A stretch of 64,000 bases of DNA from Rhizoclosmatium globosum (taxonomy: Eukaryota; Chytridiomycota; Chytridiomycetes; Chytridiales; Chytriomycetaceae). The position numbers were made by a program, and so were the translations under genes. Positions 21,359 to 32,253 of the stretch are shown here, piece by piece (positions within the stretch are counted from its first letter, which is position 1; every line of letters starts with the position of its first letter). Below the pieces are notes generated by a model, which was not told the origin of the DNA, ran no database searches, and saw only the letters and a list, made by a program, of their open reading frames with translations. The stretch lies in the NCBI GenBank assembly GCA_002104985.1, contig MCGO01000136.1, positions 1-64,000 on the forward strand, read 5' to 3'.

Positions 21359-24300
21359 TTATTTGAGAAGAATGCAATATACAGTATTATCAGTAAACCA
21401 TGCAACTGCATTTTCCGAAAATGAATATTGTTTTTCACTAACATAGTACAGATAAAATTTGTCCTGATCACAAATCCAGTGATTAAATAGATTCAACTTT
21501 TGTGGCACAATGGCTCCTATATAGTTACTTCTGTTTACACTGACTGTTTTAATCAAGTGCCCTGTTTCCGCAGACCACAAATTGACTGTATTGTCATCTG
21601 ATCTAGAAACCACCGTCTTAGAGTCAGGTGAGAATGCCACTGACAACACAGGAGAAGAATGTCCAACAAGAGTCTTAATACATTTCCCTGTTTCCACAGA
21701 CCACAATTTCACTGCCATGTCACCTTCCCTTTTTTTAAAAGACAATAATTTCAAGAAGTTGTCACTTGATCCAGAAACAATGGTCTTGGAGTCAGGTGAG
21801 AATGCCACTGACGTCACAGAAGAAGAATGTCCAACAAGGGTCTTGATACATTCCCCTGTTTCCACAGACCACAATTTGAGTGTATTGTCATCTGAACCAG
21901 ACACAACAGTCTTGGAGTCAGGTGAGAATGCTACTGATCCCACATAAGAAGAATGTCCAACAAGTGTCTTGACATATTCCCCAGTTTCCACAGACCAAAA
22001 TTTGACTGTTTTGTCACCTGATCCAGAAACCACTGTCTTGGAGTCAGGTGAGAATGCCACTGACGTTATATAATCAGAGTGACTGTCAAGTGTTGTGGCA
22101 CCTTCCTCTGTTTTTACAGACCATAATTTGACTCTGTTGTCATTTGATCCAAAAACCACTGTATTGGAGTCAGGTGAGAATGCTACTGATCTCACAAAAG
22201 AAGAATGTCCAACAAGAGTCTTGATACATTCCCCTGTTTCCACAGACCACAGTTTGACTGTTTTGTCACCTGATCCGGAAACAACTGTCTTGGAGTCAGG
22301 TGAGAATGCCACTGACGTCACAGAAGAAGAATGTCCAACAAGGGTCTTGATACATTTCCCTGTTTCCACAGACCACAATTTGACTGTATTGTCAGAAGAT
22401 CCAGAAACAACAGTCTTGGAGTCAGGTGAGAATGCTACTGATGAAGAATGTCCAACTATATTCTTGACACATTCCTCTGTTTCCACAGACCACAATTTGA
22501 CTGTATTGTCAGAAGATCCAAAAACCACTGTATTGGAGTCAGGTGAGAATGCTACTAATGTCACAAAAGAAGAATGTCCAAGAAGGGTCTTCATACATTC
22601 CCCTGTTTCCACAGACCACAGTTTGATTGTTTTGTCACCTGATCCGGAAACAACTGTCTTGGAGTCAGGTGAGAATGCCACTGACAACACAGGAGAAGAA
22701 TGTCCAACAAGGGTCTTGATACATTTCCCTGTTTCCACAGACCACAATTTGACTGTATTGTCACAAGACCCAGATATAGCAGTCTTGGCATCAGGTGAGA
22801 GAGCCACTGAGCTTATTTCTCGAAAATGTTCAACAAGATTCTTGACACATGCCCCTGTTTCTACAGACCAAATTTGACTGTATTGTCAGAAGACCCAGAA
22901 ATAACAGTCTTGGCATCAGGTGAGAAAGCCACTGAGTTTACATAAGAAGAATGTCCAACAAATGTGAAAGGACCCCACTTTTTTTCAGCACCAACAGTTA
23001 TACGAGCAGAGGCAAAACTGTGATACAGCTGGTAATACACAGTTTCTTGAGGCACTCCAATCAATGCATGGTTGTAGACTTGAAGTGGGCTTGCCAGAAG
23101 TTGATTGCGAAAGTTGAAACCAATAAATTTAAGGTCATTAAGAACTGAGAGGCTTGTGGTTTTTTCTTCAGAGTTTTTGTATTTAGAAAGGGCTGATGCA
23201 ATTGATTGAACCACAGGAAATACATCATTTAACTTGGCCATCAACAAAATACCCTCAAGATAGAATGGCAGAACTGAGATGCAAAATTGATGCAGATATT
23301 TGATCATAGGTAATGCTTCAGATTGAACTGGCAATCCTTTGACAAAGTGAAAAGCCCAACACAATAGTGCATACTGCACATCCTCATTCAATACTGTCAA
23401 TTTTGCAAGCTCATCTGGTTCATAAAATTTGGAAGGATCCAGTTTGGCCATATTCTTACTCAATTTTGACATTAGAATCTGGAGACACTGAACTGCAAGG
23501 TGTCTATCAATAAGGTGGATGAATAACTCTGGCCCACAGCGACTTAAATCAGTGAAAAAGTCTTTAACACTTTTGTGGATTACAGACAAAGCTCCATTTT
23601 CTATTTTGAGGATTGGACGGAACTAAAATGATTTTAGTTAGGTTGAACTTCTCGTTTCAAAATTACCTCTGACACAAAGTCTTGAACATCTTTTGTATTC
23701 AATCCGCCAATATTTGCTAAGGCATTTAGTGAAAGAGGTTTCTGGACAGTCAGTAAAACAGCAAACACATTTTTAAAGAGTGCCAGTTTTTCTGATCTGT
23801 TGACTGTGAGCACACGATTCATAATTGCAGTGTATACATTGTCTACCCCTGATGACAGAGATTGTATAACTGTGTAAGCCTCTGATGGATTGAAGCTTTG
23901 TTGTTTGATATATTCACAAATATTTCGAGCATAGATGAAGAGACCCTCTGACTTGCTCATCAACTCTTTGCAGCACTTAGACTCTAGACTGTCTGGAACA
24001 ATGCTTCCCCACAGAGAACCAAAGCAATGATTCACAAATTTCTCCAAATCTTCTTGGTTGTTTCCTTGATTGGGACTTAACACAAATGGACTGACATCTT
24101 GTAACTCATAGTAAATATCACGCTCAGGTCGACCAGTAGCAAAAATCTTCACAAAAGCAGGAAGTTTTGGACATAGCTTTGTCAAAATAGTTAACACATA
24201 GTGGCGATCATTGATGCTCAGCTCATCCAAACCATCAATCACAATTAACAGTGTTTTTTCTTCCCATTCTTCTGGGAGCAATTTGTTCAGACCATCCAAG

Positions 24301-26429
24301 ACCAAGACTTGAAACGCTTCTACTGGGCGCTGTAGTAGAGTCTGCTTTCCTTCAGTTACATGAATGGTGTCTGCCTCCATCACCATTTCAACATGCTGCT
24401 TGAAGATTCCACCTAATGATTTACACAGACCACTCACAATAGTACAAACCAGAGTTTTTGGATCACTCTTGCGTGTATTGTTGTATCGGCAAATGAAGAG
24501 CGCTCCAACCTGGAAGTTAGATGGCAAATTCACTGTCAGACTGTACACAATAATTGACTTTCCAGTTCCAGCACCACCATTTAAGTACAACACTCTTTCA
24601 CCAGTCTGAGCCCATGCTTCAAGAGCTGGAATCATCCAAAGTCTTGTTCCAGGGACATACTCTGCTTTATAAGCCTCAAGGTCATCCTCAAATGGTACTG
24701 GATCAAGCCAAGTTTCCAGTAAATCAGATGATAATGACTCAGGTATATTTTGATCAAGAGTACTGTGTATACCAGCCAAGAGCTCATTGAACTTACTTGA
24801 CCACTTAGATTCATTTGCATCCATCCTTTTGAAATCAAAGTACAACTTTCCAGTTACAATGAAGAATGGGCCACTGTCTGATCTCTTCAAAGACTCAATA
24901 TCAGTGCCTTCTTCAAACAGATATACAGGAATAATTGGTTTCTTCAATTCTTGGGCAAAATATAGCTCCTTTTTGCAATTTTCAGAAGTCTAAGTAAAAA
25001 AGTCAGATCTTGAGTTTGGAAAAGGGAATGACTGACCAAATACTTTTCAGAAAGAAAAGCAACAACTGCCTTGCATCCAGCCAAGCCACCACCCATTGAC
25101 TCATAAATGTTGTCATTCATATCTTTTTTATCTCTCCATATTTGCAGTTCAGTATCTGTTTCAAGTTTGTTCACAATAGCATCCACTTCCGCTGTGGTGG
25201 ACCAGCTGTATGAAATAAACAAGTCCCTAACTTTGTTATACTTAAAAGTATTTGGGTTGCGTGATTATGTTCAGCAATTGGGGCAACAGCTTGGGATAAG
25301 TCCTGAACACTTTTGATAGGTTCAAAAAGCACTTCACAAGAATCTAAAAATGCTCTTTTGAGAGACCCTTGATTGGTAACACTTTCAAGTTCAGAAGATT
25401 TCTTGTTCTTGTGGTAAACTTTGACACTCCGTTCACAACCAAAATGAAGTATGATCTATATTGGGTAAGAGAAAATCACAGATTTGAGTTGAAAAGGCTT
25501 ACATTGTCAAGAAGTTCATTCATATCAGCTTCTTTGAGCTCAACAACAACTGGTGGAAGATTACTGCCATTTTTGGCACTGATAGTGACCACATAAAGAG
25601 AATGGAACTCAAACAGAATATCAGTCAATGTGTTCTTCAGAGGACGCAGAATATTCCCAAGTCGAGCCTGTTTTGACAACATTCGTCGAGTTCCATCAGT
25701 GGACAGTAGATAGTAGACTTGAATAATTGAAGTTGTGACCAAATCAGGATAGTAATCAGCAATCTCGAAACTTTATATTAGCAACAATGCATTCTCAAGA
25801 GTGATTAGTCACCTTCATTTTCAAACACTTGACAGTTTGCTCATTAAGCTCAACAATGTCACGTGCATCATCTTGTTTGTAAGGCTGGATAGAAACAAGA
25901 GTGACATTTAGAGTCTGTGCTGCAGTGGCTGGATCAGGCAGAGCTGAAATAGGGGCTGCAATCGTCGAAGCAACAGCTACTACTGGAGTGAAGTATTAAT
26001 CAACCAGTTTTGTACTAAATTATGACACACCCAAGGCTGATTGAGCTGCAGGATTCAATGTTACGTCATTACAAACATTACTAAATTGAGTTTTGCGCTC
26101 TTGAGGCTCAGTCATAGCAGTGGGCTCTTCATAGTTTGCATGATCTAATTATTGGATTATAATCTGGAATTATCAGTAATTTAGCAAACCTGATTCAGCT
26201 TGATAAACATTGAAAACAGCTGTTTTCAGAGAAGCCGTGTCTGATTTTGATTCATTCGAGTCGATGACAACAGGAACCTTGGCAGTGGTCGCATCTTGGA
26301 CTATTTCATTTAGGCTCACTGGTAGAGAGTTGGCATCTGCAGATTCAGATGGAACGTCTGTGTTTTTTGATTAGCCCAATTTTAACATACAGACAAAACA
26401 TACCAGGCTTAGATTGTTCTCCTCCCATG
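21359..26429 (-). CDS. TIR-NACHT-WD40 NLR-like STAND protein (one apparent frameshift)
   Basis: The likely start is ATG at 26429 (MGGEQSKP), with about nine exons joined by short GT...AG introns. An N-terminal region of unknown type is followed by a TIR domain (about 25220-24900: LFISYSW, W.D, SEKY, then SENCKKELYFAQE and PIIPV after an intron). A NACHT ATPase follows with Walker A GGAGTGKS and Walker B LLIVIDGLDEL. A helical linker contains the IHKSVKDFF motif typical of fungal NACHT-WD40 proteins. Finally come about 11 WD40 repeats with consensus VAFSPDSKTVVSGS and KLWSVETG, nearly identical to each other. At 22870-22872 one A seems to be missing (the sister repeats read CCAAAATTTG), which breaks the frame in the first WD40 repeat. 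Fungal proteins of this design act in non-self recognition and programmed cell death; that role here is inference. Confidence 0.85.
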
Positions 26430-26508
26430 GTACGGAAAAGCAAGAAAGAAGGTCAATCTGAGTCGATGATTGCCAATTAAACTACTGGGTTCAGTATGCA
26501 TGTGGTTC

Positions 26509-26812
26509 ACTTACAATTGAGTCAACGTTCCAGTCTTGAAGTGTGTGGATCTACAATATTAGAGTATCACAGTAATAAAGCGATTGCGAGGGTTGTCTGA
26601 TCGCTGTTAGCGTCGCATTTAGATCAATAAGGCCACCCTTAAATTGGTTCAACTCACAAGTACAGTGTCTTTGTCGTTGAGAGAGAAGCAGCAATAGGAT
26701 TGGATCACAAGATCTGGCAAGATGTGATCGCTTTCGGCGCAGTAGAATTGAGGGAGAGGTGGTCAAGAGTTTGAATGCACTTGAGTTTTCTCAATTGATT
26801 TTTTTGGAATGA
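26509..26812 (-). repeat. About 300-bp sequence shared with the 37.3-kb region, upstream of the NLR-like gene
   Basis: This stretch resembles 37256-37545 along nearly its whole length (shared words include TTGAGTCAACGTTCCA, CAGTGTCTTT, TTGGATCACAA and GCAAGATGTGATC). Both copies lie directly 5' of a minus-strand start codon in the same orientation. Read on the minus strand, the end nearest the gene gives CAATTGTAAGTG, a good splice donor, so each copy may supply a promoter and non-coding first exon. A TGAGTCA (AP-1/Gcn4-type) site is conserved in both. Confidence 0.65.
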
Positions 26813-27038
26813 TGCGGACCACAATTAGAGGATGGAAGAAAGAAACTGGTTTGGAAACGAAGCAAGCATCGCGATCTTTATTTCAACAGCTGTATTCGGC
26901 GACCTATCAACAACCCTAGCAATGGTCCAGTCACGGTCGGGCAAACAACTAATGCGTACCAAACAAACGATTTAATAAACGGGGAAAGTTGAAGATATAA
27001 TTAGAAAGTGGTTAGGTTACTACAGTATTTGTTCTGAA

Positions 27039-29354
27039 ATGGGCAACACACCATCGTCCACGCCGTCGTCCACGCCGCTCCCACCGGACCAACCAACGAC
27101 CGAGGCACCGACACGCGCACCAGTCGCCACGCACCAACTCGCGCGAAACCGACGAAAAAGCGATGCGCAGTTCGCGGCACTCGGCCAAACCACTTCGACA
27201 CCTTCAATTGACGCAATCGACTTGGCCTTGGATCAAAGTGGAACATCGTCCGTGGCGCCATCGACCGACGACTTGTTTGGCCATGGCTCAGGTGGTTCAG
27301 GTGGTTCGGGTCCACCGCGGCTGCCTCCGGGGCCTGCGAGTAGTGCCCTGAAGCCGATCCTTAATACTTCAGGTACCTGCTTATCCGCTCTTAGAGTGAA
27401 CTATCGAGTGGGCTTTGTGGTAGATTGCAGCAACCTGCGGTGGTGTCTCAGACTGGAGCAAACGGTTGCTTATCTGTTTATTGGGTGGATGACTCACGAA
27501 GTACATTCCCTATTCTATATCAATAGCAGGAATCACGATATTGTTTCGTATTTTGAAGGCGAAGACTGGCGGCGCAAAATGACAAAAGAGGCTGAAGTGT
27601 CCTGATTCACCAAACAGCCCCCGCTCCACACTTTCTTTCCTCCAAATGTTCACAACATTGAAACTAACCAGACCTCTTCATCCTGCTCCTCTACTTTCGT
27701 CAAAATCAACTCCTGCATCACCTACCTCTCCTCCCGCTTCCTCAACCGACTCACTTCTCACTCCAATTCTACATATTCCACCGCCAGCCCCTCTGAACCC
27801 AACACCCGCTCTTTCAACAGCATCGCCTGGAAATCTCCTTCAACAACTTCAAGACCAACAACAACAGCAACCATCTTCGCGGCCACCCACACCCTCCACA
27901 GCCTTTAATTTCATTGGTCTCGCCCTCTCCCGAACAGCAACCACAGATTCAACTGCATCTGCTCTCTCTTCCATCGCTTCTCCCTACGGATCCCTCGATG
28001 TGGATTCTTGTATTGCTAAACTTCTCGATGCTCGCACTCGAAAACCCTCCAAATCCTTTTGTCTCAAAAATTCCACTGTGATCTCTATTTGTCAACGTGT
28101 TCGTGAAGTGTTTATGGATCAGCCCATTCTTCTCGAAATTGATGCTCCCGTCAATTTAGTTGGTGAGTGTTGAATGAAGGGAGTGAATCAGGTTGATGCT
28201 CCTGAATATCAGAGCAATGTGGAACGAGCGTTCATGAGCGATGAAGATGTGAAACAAGAGCTCGTGGGTGATGTAAAGTGAGGAGTCACGAGGGATGCAA
28301 AGAGAATTCAGGATTAAGTGGAGTCTTGTGAAAAAGTTGGATGAAGTCTGCACAAAGAAAGTCATCACACACATTAACTCAACACACATGTTTTAGGCGA
28401 TGTGCATGGTCAATATGAAGACCTTCTGCGAATCTTTGATCGATGTGGATATCCACCAGCAGCAAATTATCTCTTCTTGGGTGACTACGTCGATCGAGGG
28501 AAATTCTCGCTCGAAACTATCTTGCTCCTCTTTTGCTACAAACTGAAATACCCGCTCAACTTCTTTATTTTGCGTGGAAACCATGAATGTGCCTCGGTGA
28601 ACAGAGTTTACGGATTTTATGATGAATGCAAGAGACGATGCAACCTCAAGATTTGGAAAGTGTTTACAGACGTGTTCAACACTTTACCCATCGCTGCGAT
28701 TGTTGCAGGAAAGGTACGAAATATTGAAGAGACTTTCTGTTACGTTGTCCAAACTAAATCACTTTGTGTCTCAGATTTTCTGTGTGCATGGTGGCCTTTC
28801 GCCGAGCTTGATTTCAATGGACTACATTCGCGCCATTCCCCGTCCCTCTGAAGTCCCTGAATTCGGTCTTCTCAACGACCTTCTCTGGTCAGACCCTTCC
28901 GCAACTGCTGTAGACTGGGAAGACAACGATCGAGGAGTTTCATACTGCTTTGGACCCAAGATTGTCAAGGAATTCACTCAAAAACACAACCTGGACCTGG
29001 TCGCTCGTGCTCATATGGTTGTGGAAGGAGGGTACGAGTTCTTTGCAGATCGCCAACTCGTTACAGTTTTCTCGGCTCCAAACTATTGTGGCGAGTTCGA
29101 TAACAAGGGTGCAGTTATGTGCGTAGACGAGGCTTTGCTTTGCAGCTTTGGTAATGACTTTTTCGTGCAGTCAGAATTGCATTACTTACATCCTATTAGA
29201 AATTATTGAACCTCAGTTTACAAAACGAGTTGGTGGCGCAAGGAGGACTTCGCAGCATTTTAAAGGAGCCGGAGGTGGGAATTCTACATCGTCAACATCT
29301 ACTTCGACTTCCGAACCGCATTCTTCGGCAACAAACAGTGCAGCAGCAACATAA
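27039..29354 (+). CDS. PPZ1: PPZ-type serine/threonine protein phosphatase
   Basis: The N-terminus MGNTPSST has the Gly2 signal for N-myristoylation seen in PPZ phosphatases, followed by about 280 residues of Ser/Thr/Pro-rich sequence. The catalytic PPP domain carries all the metal-binding motifs: GDVHG (split by the intron 28163-28396), GDYVDRG, RGNHE and HGGLSP, plus SAPNYC. Further introns are 28714-28774 and 29151-29199. The last restores CSFEIIEP, the usual end of the PP1/PPZ fold, before a Ser/Thr-rich tail ending in TAA at 29354. An additional intron of uncertain borders lies between about 27373 and 27640. PPZ enzymes are fungus-specific regulators of ion homeostasis and cell integrity at the membrane. 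Confidence 0.85.
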
Positions 29355-29489
29355 AGAAGAAATTTTGATATATAAAATACCTCCGAGTTTGTTTTTTGTT
29401 GAAGTATAGTCTGCTTATTCAAGAGAATCAATTACGAAGCAAACTTCACACTGAAGCCTACAATTGAAAAAAAAAAGCAGCCGTCCGCG

Positions 29490-29843
29490 GTGGTCAAAGG
29501 CTTTTTTGACAAGTCCTTCTTCGCCAACATCAGTTCTGGAAATGTGAGAGTGTTTCAAAGTGTCAAATTTGTGTATGGCTCATCAAGTCAGTTAAAGCGA
29601 ACAGGATTTGTTCCTAGAGGCATTGCAACACTCAATACGCGTGAATCCTTAAGAACCATCTATATCCCGAGCGGCGCCTTTCTGTCTGAACTCTTGGTGG
29701 GACAAAACTCCATCATACTTACCAGTGTGACCTTTGCCAATGGTACTGAGGTTTGTCGAAATGATTGCGCGTCAAACATCAAATGCATTGCTGGAACATT
29801 TGAGCTGAGCTCCAGTTCCGGTTGTGTATTGCTGATAATCTAA
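29490..29843 (+). CDS. Possible small protein, unrecognised
   Basis: An open frame of about 117 codons (no ATG at its 5' end) encodes a Ser-rich sequence with Cys-containing segments (EVCRNDCAS, IKCIAG). It may be an exon of a longer secreted protein, since Thr/Ser-rich coding-like sequence continues to about 30010 in another frame. A poly-A stretch lies just upstream. The gene model is uncertain. Confidence 0.25.
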   Translation: MVKGFFDKSFFANISSGNVRVFQSVKFVYGSSSQLKRTGFVPRGIATLNTRESLRTIYIPSGAFLSELLVGQNSIILTSVTFANGTEVCRNDCASNIKCIAGTFELSSSSGCVLLII

Positions 29844-30185
29844 TCGAAAAAGGGTCTTGCAGCTTTTGTTGCAATCTTTATTCCAACTGTTACCGACACG
29901 TTTACCTCTTCAAGTACCACGGCAGCTAAAACAAGCATATCTACTAGTATTTTAAGCAGCACAACCACACCTTCATCGCAAGTTTCGCAACTACAACGAC
30001 TACTAGAACAACGACCACTATTTATTTGGGAAACTTCCAGAAATGTCTACTTGTGTACATTTTTTGTTCGTTTTCATTGAAGTTATGAGCAATGCATTTA
30101 CTGAAAGCTTCCTTGGAACTCAAACTACTGTTATGAGAATCTTAAAAGTATAATTAATCGAACTTCAAACGTATCGCGACAAATA

Positions 30186-30629
30186 TGGGCGTTTGTCAGA
30201 ATATTGAAGAGTCGACAGAATCGGGATACTTTGTTTTCATTGAAAGTGCCTTCTCCGCCACCCAAGACTCCCGCCACTCACCCTCATTTCTACGTTCCAA
30301 CAGTTTAAGCAACAAGTTATCAGCCACTGAAAGTAACTATGTACGCTATGGTGATGAATCTTAACTAACTCTTAGTCGTGTCTTGTGAACCCATGAATAC
30401 AACCGCGACAGAGACCAAAGAAACATGGAATCAAACGAATAAAGAATGGGACGTCATCTTCAAACATTTGATTTCCCACCAGCAGTCTCCTGTAAAGCCT
30501 CGCATTCGTGTACCCCGCGCGCCACCAAAGAAAGAAGATAGCTCAGACACCTTAATTGGAGACAATGGATCACTTGAATTCACCATGGTTTGTTTCATGC
30601 ATTTCCTCAGTTGCGAATCCAAGGGATAA
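30186..30629 (+). CDS. Small putative membrane-anchored protein (MGVC N-terminus)
   Basis: The ATG at 30186 gives MGVCQNIEES. Gly2 with Cys4 is a common dual myristoylation/palmitoylation signal. An intron with donor GTGATG and acceptor preceded by TTAACTAACTCTTAG (ending 30375) joins to a second exon that stays open to 30629. The product is about 135 aa, Ser-rich, with a Pro/Arg stretch (KPRIRVPRAPPKK). A further intron may start at GTTTGT near 30589. No family is recognised. Confidence 0.45.
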
Positions 30630-30913
30630 TACTCACTGTGTTATCAGCAAAACCTCCAAACTCCCGCGATTGCAAAAAAACATTCATAATCCTGACACCT
30701 CTATTTCCTTGGCTTGTAATAAATTGCATTATGTTACTTTTACATGTGTATTGCTCATTTCCTGTATTATCATGATACCTTGTCAAAGTCCAAGAGAGCA
30801 GACGCAGATGCCACATTATTGAAACTGCAGCACAGAATAGACAGAACGAAAAACATAAACCTTGAGTCTTGAAAGCTGAACAACCTCACGCCATCACACA
30901 AAAAAAGCTGAAA

Positions 30914-32070
30914 ATGGACTCGACAGTCATAATCGCCCTTGCCGCCACCGCCGGACTAGTTATCCTCGGCGCCGTCTTCCTCCTCACCCCAACCAGTTGC
31001 GTACCCCAACTTATCCCTTATAATCGAATCGAATGCCTCGTGGGACCGATCAATTGGCTCTCAATTCTTCCGGTTCCCAAACAAACAACCCAAAAACTCA
31101 TCCTCCAAAAAACAAACTTAACTCATGGGCGCTTCACAATCAACAGAAAAGAAGACTTTCTTGGAGTCCTGCAACGGTGAATACATCGAGCTTGTGCTTA
31201 GCGAGAAAACGGCAATCTCGCCAAACACTGCCATGTGAGTGTAGTTCGATGATAAGCCATGTAACTAAATAGTGGTTTAAGCTACCGTCTGGCCCTTCCT
31301 TCTCCTGACACTGTCTTGGGTCTTCCAATTGGACAGGTGAGATCCCTTCAACAGTGTCGATTCAGCTTGACTCACCACTGTTGTCAACCTCCGGATAAAT
31401 AGCACGTCCAAGTGACTGCCAACGTGGACGGAAAGGATGTTACCCGCAGTTACACTCCAATCTCTTCCGACGACGACTTGGGCGTTCTGGACCTTCTTGT
31501 CAAGGTACAAACACCAACATCGATGCTTTCCCAACTCTGATCACCCATCTCCCACAGTCATACCCAACCGGCCAACTCTCCCGCCACTTTGGAGAACTCA
31601 AAGTGGGAGACCTTGTCAAGGTTCGCGGTCCCAAAGGAAACTTTAAATACCAGGCCAACCTCGTCAAAACCCTTGGAATGATTGCTGGTGGAACAGGTAT
31701 CACTCCAATGCTCCAGATCATCAAGGCTTCGCTGAAGGACCCCAAGGACAACACAAAGCTCAACTTGATTTTCGCCAACGTGTCTCCATCCGATATTCTG
31801 TTGAAGAGTGAATTGGATGAGCTTGCGGCTTCTAACTCACGTTTCAGTGTGTACTATGTGTTGAACAAGCCTGAGGAGGGTTGGACTGGTGGTGTTGGGT
31901 TCGTTACAAAGGAAATGGTTGAGAAGCACGCGGCCACCCCTGGAGACGCCAAGATTTTGTTGTGTGGTCCACCTCCAATGATCCAAGCCATGCAAAAGTA
32001 TGCGGAGGAGCTTGGTTTCGGAAAGGCTAAGGCTGTTTCCAAGATGGAAGATGACATTTTCAAGTTCTAA
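30914..32070 (+). CDS. CBR1: NADH-cytochrome b5 reductase
   Basis: Exon 1 encodes an N-terminal hydrophobic anchor ([19 protein letters not shown]). Further introns include one with donor GTGAGT near 31234 (giving [12 protein letters not shown]), one ending at about 31401 and one near 31505-31557. The reductase domain shows the FAD motif RSYTP, the GPKGNF motif, the NAD-binding [10 protein letters not shown] and the terminal CGPPPM, ending in FKF and TAA. The enzyme passes electrons from NADH through FAD to cytochrome b5 at the ER or outer mitochondrial membrane. Length and motif order are normal. Confidence 0.92.
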
Positions 32071-32253
32071 GCGTTTTGTATTGAATTATCATGCCAAATA
32101 CAGTCATTTTAAGTACGTTCATTAATCATACCTCGCGCGCGTTTGCGACCCTTTTCATTAAAAAATGCACTCGTTCGTTTGAGTTGTCGAATATGAAATT
32201 CATTCACTTTATTCAACCGTAAAACGTTACAAATCACTTCAACAGTCATTGTC

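Noticed and set aside
21582..22877. Plus-strand frames repeating VLESGENATD
   Set aside because: Antisense shadow of the WD40 repeats, whose minus-strand frame matches a known fold.
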